Shown here: positions 16,742-25,815 of the stretch, in pieces
How positions within the stretch are numbered: position 1 is the stretch's first letter
Layout of the letters: each line of letters starts with the position of its first letter
NCBI GenBank assembly: GCA_964446835.1
Contig: CAYUQT010000039.1
Location: 26,402-90,401, forward strand
From: CAYUQT01 sp964446835
GTDB lineage: Bacteria; Planctomycetota; Phycisphaerae; UBA1845; JAFGLZ01
Reading direction: 5' to 3'
Length of the DNA stretch: 64,000 nt
Made by a program: the position numbers and the translations under genes
The notes under the pieces: model-generated
Database searches by the model: none
Told to the model about the DNA's origin: nothing
The model's input: the letters and a program-made list of their open reading frames with translations, nothing else

Positions 16742-19063
16742 ATGAAGCGGATTCCATCGTTCATCCTGATGTCCGGTATCTGTCTGGGACTCTCCCACGC
16801 TGCGAGGCCGGCTCGCGCCGACGAAATCGACGACAGCATCAAGAAGGTCACGGCCGCCGATTTCGGCCAGGAGGCCGACGCGTTCGGCAAGGTCGACGCA
16901 TGGGTGATCGCCTCCAAGGACAACGCCGAGCAACGCAAGTTGGTCCTCTCTCGGATGGCGGCCATGCTCGATGACCCCAAGTCCACACCGGCCGCCAAGG
17001 ACTTCGCCTGCCGGCAGCTCTATCGCCTCGGAAACGAGGAGGCGGTTCCGACCATCGCCAAGCTGCTGGCGAAGAAGGAAACCGCCGACATCGCCCTCTA
17101 CGCCCTGGAACGAATGACCGCACCGGCCGCGGGGGCAGCCCTCCGATCGGCCCTGCCCTCCTCTGAGGGGATCGTCCGCGTGGGCATCATTAACGCGTTG
17201 GGTCAGCGAAGGGATCGCGAGGCCCTCGCCGCTATCGCCGCACTGACCACCGACGGGAACGTGGCCATTGCCGAAGCCGCCCTGGCCGCCCTCGGCAAGA
17301 TCGCCTCGCCCGAGGCCGCCGCTTCGCTCAAGGAAGCCCGAACCAAGGTCTCCTGCGAACTGGCCGCACCGGCCGCCACGGCCCTGTTGGCCTGTGCCGC
17401 CGGTCTGATGAAGGACGGCAACACCGCAGAGGCCGAGGCCATCTACACGTCGATGTATGTCCCCAAGGAGGCACCCTTTGTCCGCGCCGCCGCCCTGAAG
17501 GGGCTCATCGCCGTCACGCCGCAGCAGGCGGTTACTCTCATCGTTTCTGCACTGGCGTGCCCCTGCCCCATCGTCCGAGGGGCCGCCGGCGAGGCCGCCC
17601 GCCAGATCAGTACCCCCGATGCCACCGAGGCCCTCGCCAAGGCGATGGCCGACCTCAAGCCATCAGCCCAGATCCTGCTGCTTCACGCACTGAAGGACCG
17701 TCAGGACCGCAAGGCCCTTCCGGCCGTCACCGCGGCAGCCGGCAGCTCAGAGCAATCGGTGCGACTGGCCGCACTGGGAGCCATCGCGGTTCTCGGTGAC
17801 TCCGGCAGCATCTCCCTGCTGATCCGAAGTATCGGCGGTCAGGATCCTGAGGCCGGCGCGGCCCGAGCCGCCCTCAACGCCCTCAAGGGTGCCGATATCG
17901 ACGCCACCATCGTGCAGGAGATTGAAAAGGGCGACGCGAAGGTCAAGACGGAGCTGATTCGGAGCCTGGCGGCACGCTACGCCAAGGCAACGCTGCCGAC
18001 CCTCTGGAAGAGCGCCACAGATGCCGACGAATCGGTCCGCGTCGAGTCGTTCAAGGCCCTGGCCGGTCTGGCCACGCCTCAGGACATTCCTCAGGCACTG
18101 GCGCTGCTGACCAAGGAATCCGCCGACGGTGCCCGCACTCAGGCCGAGGCAACCGTGCAGATCCTGGCCAAACGCATCAAGGAGCCCAAGCCTCAGATCG
18201 AGGCGATCCTGGCCGCCCTGCCCTCCGTCGAGGGCAACTGCCCCGGCCGCTGTGCACTCATCCGCATCCTGGGCAACCTGCACAACGAGGGCGGGCTCGA
18301 TGCCATTCTCGCCGCTCTGAAATCGCCGGAGGCCAAGCTCAAGGAAGTGGCCCTGCGAGCCCTGGCCGACTGGAAGAAGCCGGCCCCCCTGGCCGCCGTC
18401 TTTGAAGTCGTACAGGCAGAATCCCCGGATGGACTTCGCCCCGTGGCGCTCCAGGCCTACTTCCGCCTGCTGGCTCTGCCCAGCGACCGCAAACCGGCCG
18501 AGACCGTCGAGATGTACAAGAAGGGGCTCGCCCTGGCGACCCGCGTGGAGGAGAAGAAACTGGCGATCACTGCCCTGGGCGATGTGGGCGATCGCAGTTC
18601 CGTCGAGCTGGTCAAGCAGTACAAGGGTGACAAGGACCTCGCGGCCGAGGTCAAGGCCGCCCTGGACAAGCTGATGCACCGCCCGCGTTCGGTGTCCGCC
18701 TCCAATGCCACCGGCGAAGCCAAGGCCGCCATCGACGGTGACATCAAGTCGCGATGGTCCACCAATACCCCCATGGTCAAGGGGCAATGGTTCCAGATCG
18801 ATATGGGCTGGGAGAGCGAGATCACCAAGATCACTCTGGACGCCGGCTCTTCCGCGGGCGATTTTCCCCGTCTGTACGAGGTGTTCGTCTCGAACAACCC
18901 CGAGAACTGGGGCGATCCGGTCGCCAAGGGCGAAGGCAAGGGCGCTGTCACCGAAATCGTCTGTCAATCCAAGTCGGGGCGATACGTGCGGATCGTCCAA
19001 AACGGAACGGCCGACGGTGCCTACTGGTCGATCCACGAACTGAAGGTTGAAACGAAGGACTGA
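16742..19063 (+). CDS. Secreted HEAT-repeat protein with C-terminal F5/8 type C (discoidin) domain
   Basis: A 773-residue exported protein: signal peptide MKRIPSFILMSGICLGLSHA followed by ARADE, with AAGGAG before the ATG. Residues ~50-640 are Ala-rich alpha-helical repeats of about 30 residues typical of HEAT/PBS-lyase scaffolds (for example AALAALGKIASPEAAASL and AALGAIAVLGDSGSISLL). Residues ~650-773 fit an F5/8C carbohydrate-binding fold (DGDIKSRWSTNTPM ... GQWFQIDMG ... SGRYVRIVQNG). No catalytic motif is visible. A scaffold that docks on glycans and holds partner proteins is a reasonable inference. It lies between the TAT dehydrogenases and the esterase fusion, 14 bases before the latter. 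Confidence 0.88.
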   Translation: MKRIPSFILMSGICLGLSHAARPARADEIDDSIKKVTAADFGQEADAFGKVDAWVIASKDNAEQRKLVLSRMAAMLDDPKSTPAAKDFACRQLYRLGNEEAVPTIAKLLAKKETADIALYALERMTAPAAGAALRSALPSSEGIVRVGIINALGQRRDREALAAIAALTTDGNVAIAEAALAALGKIASPEAAASLKEARTKVSCELAAPAATALLACAAGLMKDGNTAEAEAIYTSMYVPKEAPFVRAAALKGLIAVTPQQAVTLIVSALACPCPIVRGAAGEAARQISTPDATEALAKAMADLKPSAQILLLHALKDRQDRKALPAVTAAAGSSEQSVRLAALGAIAVLGDSGSISLLIRSIGGQDPEAGAARAALNALKGADIDATIVQEIEKGDAKVKTELIRSLAARYAKATLPTLWKSATDADESVRVESFKALAGLATPQDIPQALALLTKESADGARTQAEATVQILAKRIKEPKPQIEAILAALPSVEGNCPGRCALIRILGNLHNEGGLDAILAALKSPEAKLKEVALRALADWKKPAPLAAVFEVVQAESPDGLRPVALQAYFRLLALPSDRKPAETVEMYKKGLALATRVEEKKLAITALGDVGDRSSVELVKQYKGDKDLAAEVKAALDKLMHRPRSVSASNATGEAKAAIDGDIKSRWSTNTPMVKGQWFQIDMGWESEITKITLDAGSSAGDFPRLYEVFVSNNPENWGDPVAKGEGKGAVTEIVCQSKSGRYVRIVQNGTADGAYWSIHELKVETKD

Positions 19064-19077
19064 GCACTGAGCATCGC

Positions 19078-22000
19078 ATGCCCATCCGACAGATCAGAGC
19101 CCTGAGCGCAGGCGACGGGGCGACCGGTGAGTTACAGCGCCCCCGGAGTCGTACCCCCTGCCCTTGGGGTTCTGATCTGTATCTTGTCCCCATCCTGCTC
19201 TTCTATGCCGTCGCTGTCCTCGGTTCCGGTCTCGCAGCGGCCGGTGAAGCAACGTCCCGGCCGTTCTTCGAGTTCCGTGGCTGGGAAACCCAAGTCGACG
19301 GACTCTGGTGCACAGCTCGCGGCGAAAGTACCGCGTGGTACAAGAACTCCTTCTACCTGAGCTACCTCGACACGGTCCTCCAGGAGGCCCCCCGGTACAA
19401 CGCCAACGCCCTGATCCTCATGGGGCGCGGCGACAATGCCGAGATCCACACCTTCGTCACCTACCGGAAATGGCCGCTCCTGAATGCACTATACGAGAAC
19501 AGACGCCGCGATGACCACCGGCGGCAGACTCGCCAACTCATCGATCTGATCGAGAAGGCAAGCCGCCAGGGCGTCGCGGTCTACCTCTGGGATCACGAGG
19601 TCCACATCCCCTCCGAACTCCCAAAGCTGTACCCGTCGGTGGCCGGCACCGCATCGAACTACTGCCCCTGCTCACCGGACCTGGCACGGTTCATGGCAGA
19701 CAAGTATGAGGAGTTCCTCGATCGCGTCCCGGGGATCGCAGGCGTGTTCCTGGTCCTGTCCGAAACCCAATCCGTGCTCCTCGACGGTTCGCCCTGCACG
19801 TGCGACGTCTGCCGCCGCTCGAAGCCGGAAGAACTCCTCGAACGAATCATTCGAGCGATCGAGCCGCCCCTCAAGAAACGTCACAAGCGACTCGTCGTGC
19901 GGACCTTCGGCCATTCCATCGATCAGGAGCGGGCGATCATCACTGCGATCAATCGCCTGCCATCCGATCTCGACGTGGCCGTCATGTCCAAGTCGACCTC
20001 GTGCGACTTCTACGGCTTCCGCTATCCCCCTCATCCCGCCATCGGCGGCATCAAGGGCAGAACGCAGTACGTCGAAGAGGCGTTCGGCGAATACCGCGGC
20101 AAGACGCACATCATCAACACACCGGCCGAGTTCTACCATCGCACGATCCGGCTGGCTGCCGACAACGGGCTCAAGGGCGTCGTCGTCCGCCTCGACCACA
20201 ACGGCTTCCCCAAGAGCAACTTCGACACGCCCAACCGGTTCAACATCCACTTCGTCTCGAAGCTCTGGCAAGACCCCAATGCCGACCCGAACGCCATCTG
20301 GTCTGACTGGTTTGGAACTCGCTACGGCGAGGAGGCCGCCCGATGGTTGATCCCGGCCATCAAGGACACCGAGCGGCTTTGGGACGGCTCAACCAATACC
20401 CTCGGCGTCTACACGGCCTCGGCCCATGGCAACCTCGCCCCGATCTTTCACGGCCCCTACTGCGCCTGGGACAACCTCGACTGTTCCGTGTTTCGCGTCA
20501 CCAGGGGAATCGCCCCATGGGACCATCTCGGAGACCAACTGCTCAGACCCACAGACGACACCCTGGCACGAATCGCTGTCGAGATCGACGAGTGCAACCG
20601 CCTGGCCAATTCCATCCTGGATCGGATTCGCCAGGCGTCCACACACCTCAAACCGAAAGACTCTGACGAGTTGTTGAACTACGGCCGCTCCGCCGCCCGC
20701 TCGGCAGAGATGTTCGGTCATCTCAAGATGCTCTTCTTCCTGGGCCTGCAGGCAGAACAATCGACCGGCCGGCGGCGTTCGGACAAGGTCCGAGATGCCT
20801 TTGAAGAATCCACCCAGGCAATCCGCCTCGCCCGACGAATCGAACAGGAATCCGGCCGCGACGCCTGGCCTCTCGTGCCCGACGACGGCCGGGGTTCCCC
20901 CTTCTACCACATCCTGACAGACTACTGGACGCACTGCATCCCGAGACTGACAGAGAACGCCCCTCTGATCAAAGGCTGGGGGACCCCCTTGTCCTTCAAG
21001 GACAGCCCGGCGGCACGCCTGTATGCAACCTTGCTGGAGGCCGCCCGCCCCGCCCACCCCCCCCCCGGCGAACTCACGTTGGACTGGAACGCCGACAACG
21101 CCGGCTTTCGTCTGGAACAGGACCGCGTGATCTTCACACATGGCAACCGCGATGCATGGGCCTGTCCGCTGGCCATCCCCACCGAGCTGCTCGCGATACC
21201 GGCCGGAACCCCCACTCGGCTGAAAGTTCTCACCAGAGGCGACCGCCTCCGTGTCATCCCCGAGCCGCTCTGTGACATCGAGACGTCCATCCTGCAGCGT
21301 CAGAAGCGTGAACTCCAGCAGGATCGGTTGCTCCGCAGCAGCATCCGTGACGCCGCCGGCCTCAACGCGTATAAGAGCCGCGTCCGACAGCGATTTCTGG
21401 AAACGCTCGGCCCTCTGCCGGAACGCACGCCCCTGGAAGCTCGCATCACCGGCACACTCGTCCGTGACGGCTATCGTATCGAGAAGGTCCTCTTCCAGAG
21501 CCGCCCCAACTTCTACGTCACGGTCAACCTGTATATCCCCACAAGCCGGCCCGGTCCCATGCCCGCCATGCTCTGCCCGCTGGGGCACGCCCCCGACGGA
21601 AAGGCCCACAACATCAATGACAGCTATCAGGCCATCTTCATCACGATGGCGCGAAAGGGCTATGTGGTGTGCGCCTACGACCCCCTGGGGCAGGGCGAGC
21701 GAGAGCCCTATGGGGCACCCACCGGCAACCACCACATGATCCAGGGCTTCCAGTGCATGCCCACCGGCAGACATCTGGCCCAGTACTTCATCTGGGACGG
21801 CATACGCTGCATCGATTACCTGGAAACCCGACCCGAAGTCGATGCCCGACGCATCGGCTGCTCAGGCTGCTCCGGCGGAGGTACCCTGACCCACTACATC
21901 ACGGCCCTCGACGATCGCGTGGCCGTGTCCATCCCGGCCTCATGGGTCATCGAAAGCATCCCCCTCACTCGGGACACCGGACTCCACACCGAATCCTGGC

Positions 22001-23346
22001 TCCTGGATGTTTGCGCCCCGCACGGTCCGGGCACGGATCAACTGCTGGCCTGCATCGCCCCGCGCCCCCTGCTGATCCTCGGCAACAGTCAGGACGGTGA
22101 GTTCCCCCCTGCCAGCATGGCCGCCTCCTATCGAGAGGCAAAGAAGCTCTACGACGCCCTTGGCCTGGGGGATCGAGTCGAATACGCCAATGTGCCCACG
22201 CCTCACGGCTACTGGCCGGAGGCACGTCGTGAACTCTACCGTTTCGCCAATCGCTGGCTTGGCCAGGCTGACCAGACCGCCGACGAACCCCCGTTCACAC
22301 CGGAGCGCAAGGAAGACCTATACGCCGCCCCCGGCGGTCAGGTCCGCAACATCTCCGGCGCCCGCACCGTGTACGACCTCAATCGCGCCTGGATGGCCGA
22401 GCTTCGACAACAGCGAGAGCTGCAACGCAAGACCCTCTCAACGGAGGCCTACCGCTCTTCCATCTGGGAAGGCGTGCGCAGTGTCAGCCACTATCGCCGC
22501 ACAACCCCATCCGTCACCGCACAGGCCCTGGCCACACACCCGACCGATGCACCAGGCTCCAAGAGCATGTTGTTCGAATACCAGCCGGGCTTCGCGACAC
22601 AGGCGGACCTCTATGTGCCGGCCCACCCGAAACCCAACGCCCCCACCGTTGTGCTCATTGCCGACGACAACGCCAAGGTCAAAGCGTGGGCCGGACGGCT
22701 TTCAGCAAGCGGGGTGCCGGTGTTCCACCTTCACACGGAGAAGGCGAATCCCCGCCACGAGATCATGGGCGGCTCGCCTCGTTGCGGGCGTTGGGCAGCC
22801 ATGGTCCTTCGAGGTGCGTCGTACCTGCTGACCGGCGATAGACCCCGAACATCTTCCGTCGCCCTCATGGGTGTCGGATGGCACGCAGCCCTTTCCGTGC
22901 AGTTCGCGGCAATCCTGGAACCCTCACTCGTCAGCGCGGTGATCTCGGCCGAGGGACTTGGTCGCGTCGAGTCGCTCAGCGAGGACATCACCGAATCCAA
23001 CGAGTATCAGATGGCTCTGCCGGCCGCATTGCGACATTTTGATGAATCCGACCTGGCCGCCGCAGTCGCACCGACCCCGTTGCTCATCATGGCCCTTCAG
23101 GATAAGAAGGGAAACGCCCTGTCCCAGGCCGACGCCGTCGCCCTCAATGCCTGGGCCACCGAGACCTGCAAGGCGTTCGGATCACCATCCGCCCTTCGCA
23201 TCAGCGCGGCCCCCCTGTCGGCCGAATCCGTCGTCCGCTGGCTGACCGCCCAAAGGCCGAAAGAGCCCCCGGTATCGCCGTCCGGGCAATCCTCAATCCA
23301 TGACGTCGACCAAGGAGCATCCCATGCATCAGCAATCGTTCGCTAG
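19078..23346 (+). CDS. Glycosidase-like / esterase fusion with tandem alpha/beta hydrolase domains
   Basis: A 1,422-residue exported protein with a hydrophobic signal near residues 33-52 (DLYLVPILLFYAVAVLGSGL). Residues ~60-620 look like a TIM-barrel glycosidase of the GH67/GH20 kind (AVYLWDHEVHIP, GVFLVLSETQSV, VVRLDHNGFPKSNFD). Residues ~760-1080 form an alpha/beta hydrolase of the acetyl-xylan-esterase type, with the nucleophile elbow GCSGG (Ser932) after RIGC and a likely catalytic His in TPHGYWPEA. Residues ~1110-1400 look like a second alpha/beta hydrolase, but its elbow reads GVGWH (Gly1267), so it has lost the serine. The 3' end overlaps the next gene by 23 bases. Deacylation coupled to cleavage of a xylan- or uronide-type glycan is a plausible role. 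No clear ribosome binding site precedes the start. Confidence 0.75.
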   Translation: MPIRQIRALSAGDGATGELQRPRSRTPCPWGSDLYLVPILLFYAVAVLGSGLAAAGEATSRPFFEFRGWETQVDGLWCTARGESTAWYKNSFYLSYLDTVLQEAPRYNANALILMGRGDNAEIHTFVTYRKWPLLNALYENRRRDDHRRQTRQLIDLIEKASRQGVAVYLWDHEVHIPSELPKLYPSVAGTASNYCPCSPDLARFMADKYEEFLDRVPGIAGVFLVLSETQSVLLDGSPCTCDVCRRSKPEELLERIIRAIEPPLKKRHKRLVVRTFGHSIDQERAIITAINRLPSDLDVAVMSKSTSCDFYGFRYPPHPAIGGIKGRTQYVEEAFGEYRGKTHIINTPAEFYHRTIRLAADNGLKGVVVRLDHNGFPKSNFDTPNRFNIHFVSKLWQDPNADPNAIWSDWFGTRYGEEAARWLIPAIKDTERLWDGSTNTLGVYTASAHGNLAPIFHGPYCAWDNLDCSVFRVTRGIAPWDHLGDQLLRPTDDTLARIAVEIDECNRLANSILDRIRQASTHLKPKDSDELLNYGRSAARSAEMFGHLKMLFFLGLQAEQSTGRRRSDKVRDAFEESTQAIRLARRIEQESGRDAWPLVPDDGRGSPFYHILTDYWTHCIPRLTENAPLIKGWGTPLSFKDSPAARLYATLLEAARPAHPPPGELTLDWNADNAGFRLEQDRVIFTHGNRDAWACPLAIPTELLAIPAGTPTRLKVLTRGDRLRVIPEPLCDIETSILQRQKRELQQDRLLRSSIRDAAGLNAYKSRVRQRFLETLGPLPERTPLEARITGTLVRDGYRIEKVLFQSRPNFYVTVNLYIPTSRPGPMPAMLCPLGHAPDGKAHNINDSYQAIFITMARKGYVVCAYDPLGQGEREPYGAPTGNHHMIQGFQCMPTGRHLAQYFIWDGIRCIDYLETRPEVDARRIGCSGCSGGGTLTHYITALDDRVAVSIPASWVIESIPLTRDTGLHTESWLLDVCAPHGPGTDQLLACIAPRPLLILGNSQDGEFPPASMAASYREAKKLYDALGLGDRVEYANVPTPHGYWPEARRELYRFANRWLGQADQTADEPPFTPERKEDLYAAPGGQVRNISGARTVYDLNRAWMAELRQQRELQRKTLSTEAYRSSIWEGVRSVSHYRRTTPSVTAQALATHPTDAPGSKSMLFEYQPGFATQADLYVPAHPKPNAPTVVLIADDNAKVKAWAGRLSASGVPVFHLHTEKANPRHEIMGGSPRCGRWAAMVLRGASYLLTGDRPRTSSVALMGVGWHAALSVQFAAILEPSLVSAVISAEGLGRVESLSEDITESNEYQMALPAALRHFDESDLAAAVAPTPLLIMALQDKKGNALSQADAVALNAWATETCKAFGSPSALRISAAPLSAESVVRWLTAQRPKEPPVSPSGQSSIHDVDQGASHASAIVR

Positions 23347-25603
23347 CAGCAGTGTCCTGATCATCGCCCTGATCGGCTCAGCACTGATCGTGCATCGTGC
23401 CGCCCCGCTCCACGCCGCCCAGGCCGCACAGAAGGTCATGCCAGGCTCGATAGGCGACTGGACCTTCGAGCTGATCCTCAATGAATCAAAGCTGAGCCTG
23501 AAGCACGCATCTTCCGGCGTCACGATCAGCGGCACGCTGGCCTTCGTAGCCCAATCCGACAAAGGCCCACAGCCCTGGACGATCGCCCCCCCTCGGGATT
23601 CCGTCTCGACGCGACCTGCCCTGCTCGATGCCGAGGGCAATGTCCAGGGTTATCTGAATGTCACCGGCTCGGGCGACACACTGGCCGTCACGGTCGTCCA
23701 CCGGGCGGCTCAGGCCTATCGAGGCACGCTCGCCTTCCGTGCCGTCGTCGAACTGGGCGATCAGACCTTCGCCTGTCGAACCCGGGCCCCCATCAATGCT
23801 CGTATAGTCCAAATGGCCGCCGGCCCCGCCGACAGCCGCCTCAACGACTCGCTCTTTGATGTTCCTACCGATACGGCCCTTCGCTTCGACGGACGAAGCG
23901 TCTCCGTCGTCACACAGCGATCCGAAGGCCGCACAACAAGACCCCGGTTCGACATTGAACTCACCGCGACGCCCCACGATGCGGCACACAGCGCCCTCGT
24001 CTTCCAGATCGTCCGCCGATACTATCGCGATCGCTACGTGCCCTACTACAAGCCCATCGACAAGAAACGCTGCCCCTCGGCGCCCACCGGCTGGATGTCA
24101 TGGAATGTCTATTTCGATCGCGCCGGGGAGAAGGAGAACCTCGACGAGGCCCGCGTCGGCGCCACACACCTCAAGCCCTTCGGCATGGAGATCTGGTCGA
24201 TCGAGTCGTGGCAGGACAACTCCGATCGCCTGCCGGTGCAGAAGTTCCACAACCTGACCCTCCGCCCCGACCCCCGCAAGTTTCCCAGAGGAATGAAGTG
24301 GCTGGCCGATCAAATCCGCCAGATCGGCTTCCGACCCGGCATCTGGACCGTCCCCTTCGGCACGGGCGACAAGGCCTTCTACGAAGCGCATAAGGACTGG
24401 TTCCTCCATCACCCCGACGGCAGGCCGATGCAGAACTGGAACGGCTACTACGTCGTCGATCCCTCGCAGGAGGCCGTTCGAAAACATATGGAGGACACCC
24501 ATCGGATCATGTCGCAAGACTGGGGCTATGAATACTTCAAGATCGACGGCATGTCCGGTCGAAGCCCGGGATACTCCGCCCACTTCTTCGAGCGCCCGGA
24601 AGTCCGGGCGGCCTTCAAGCAACCGTGCGACGACCCCTTCCGTCTCTGCGTCGAAGCCCTGCGCCGCGGCATGGGCCCCGACCGCATCTGGCTGGCCTGC
24701 CAGGGGCATTACACCGGTCCGGAGATCGGACAGGCCGACGCCGGACGACTCGGCGGCGACATCGTCCACGCCAATCAGCCCCCCCATTGGGCCAATTACC
24801 ACCATCAGGCCTCCACCGTGCTCAACCAGCTTTTCGTCCACAACATCGTGTGGTACGGCGACCCGGATACGCTGATGGTCGGAACCTTCGCCCCCACCCC
24901 CCTGGCGCGACTGGCAACCACCGTCGTCGGCCTGCCCGGCCAGATGATGTTCGCCGGCGACAAGCTCGCCGAACTGCCCGCCGACCGAATGCGCCTCTAT
25001 CAGCAGGTGCTGCCCGTGTGCGACACCCGCCCCCTCGACCTCTTCCCGATCTTTGAAATGCTGCCCGTGTGGGACCTGAAGGTCGCCCTGCCCTTCGCCA
25101 GTTGGGACGTGGTCTCTCTGTTCAACTGGACGGAAAAGGACGCACAGGTCGGTGTCCGCTTCGACGAACTCGGCCTGCCTGCGGACCGGGAATACCTCGT
25201 GTACGACTTCTGGAACCAGAGGCTGCTCGGCCGCTTCAAGACCGAGTACGCCTGCACCCTGCCCGGGCATTCCAACGGTTTGCTGGCCGTGCATCCGGCG
25301 CTCGACCGCCCGCAATTCCTCTCATCGGATCGCCACATCACGCAAGGGGCTGTCGACCTGGAAGACCTCCGATGGAATGACGCCGCATGTACGCTCTCCG
25401 GCCGGGTGCGACTCGTCCAGAACCACCCCACGAACCTCGTGTTCTGCGTGCCCAAAACGTTTGAACCGGTCTCAGCGACGTCGCCCAGCCCCGAAACGAA
25501 GCTCCTGACCACCCCCAGGCCTGACGGCACGCTGACGCTGAACATCCAGCGATCGACGTCCGGACCGGCGGAGTGGCAACTGACGTTCAAGCGACGAGGT
25601 TAG
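23324..25603 (+). CDS. Secreted alpha-galactosidase-like glycoside hydrolase (GH27/GH36 clan)
   Basis: A 759-residue exported enzyme. The ATG at 23324 has AAGGAG upstream and starts the signal peptide (to about residue 32, PLHAAQAA); it overlaps the preceding gene by 23 bases, implying translational coupling. An N-terminal beta domain (~35-240) precedes a barrel with GWMSWNVYFD, GMEIWSIESWQD, GFRPGIWTVPFG and YEYFKIDGMSG; Asp408 sits where clan GH-D enzymes carry the nucleophile. A later DADAGRLGGD-like acidic patch (GQADAGRLGGDIVHA) could hold the acid/base. A C-terminal beta-sandwich completes the fold. Exact specificity (galactose or another alpha-sugar) is not decidable by eye. Confidence 0.83.
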   Translation: MHQQSFASSSVLIIALIGSALIVHRAAPLHAAQAAQKVMPGSIGDWTFELILNESKLSLKHASSGVTISGTLAFVAQSDKGPQPWTIAPPRDSVSTRPALLDAEGNVQGYLNVTGSGDTLAVTVVHRAAQAYRGTLAFRAVVELGDQTFACRTRAPINARIVQMAAGPADSRLNDSLFDVPTDTALRFDGRSVSVVTQRSEGRTTRPRFDIELTATPHDAAHSALVFQIVRRYYRDRYVPYYKPIDKKRCPSAPTGWMSWNVYFDRAGEKENLDEARVGATHLKPFGMEIWSIESWQDNSDRLPVQKFHNLTLRPDPRKFPRGMKWLADQIRQIGFRPGIWTVPFGTGDKAFYEAHKDWFLHHPDGRPMQNWNGYYVVDPSQEAVRKHMEDTHRIMSQDWGYEYFKIDGMSGRSPGYSAHFFERPEVRAAFKQPCDDPFRLCVEALRRGMGPDRIWLACQGHYTGPEIGQADAGRLGGDIVHANQPPHWANYHHQASTVLNQLFVHNIVWYGDPDTLMVGTFAPTPLARLATTVVGLPGQMMFAGDKLAELPADRMRLYQQVLPVCDTRPLDLFPIFEMLPVWDLKVALPFASWDVVSLFNWTEKDAQVGVRFDELGLPADREYLVYDFWNQRLLGRFKTEYACTLPGHSNGLLAVHPALDRPQFLSSDRHITQGAVDLEDLRWNDAACTLSGRVRLVQNHPTNLVFCVPKTFEPVSATSPSPETKLLTTPRPDGTLTLNIQRSTSGPAEWQLTFKRRG

Positions 25604-25815
25604 CAGCCGTCCGTGGCGTTTGCAGGAGAGGCTGATCGAGCGGCCGCCAGCAGGTCATGCGGTTACCGAGGAGCACTTCGGAGCAAAGACCGATCCGCCA
25701 GGTACCATCAGCCAGTCCATGAGCCGCCCCGCGCCGGGGATTGAAGCCTGAGGCGAGTGCCACCACAATCTCTTCACACAGGTTTGTCGCGAACGTCCCC
25801 GTTCAGGAGAAAGTC
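25604..25815. other. Intergenic spacer inside the probable operon
   Basis: This 212-base gap separates the alpha-galactosidase-like gene from the next glycosidase-like gene. It may hold a secondary promoter for the latter. An AGGAGA ribosome binding site lies at 25805-25810. No small gene or strong hairpin was seen. Confidence 0.4.
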
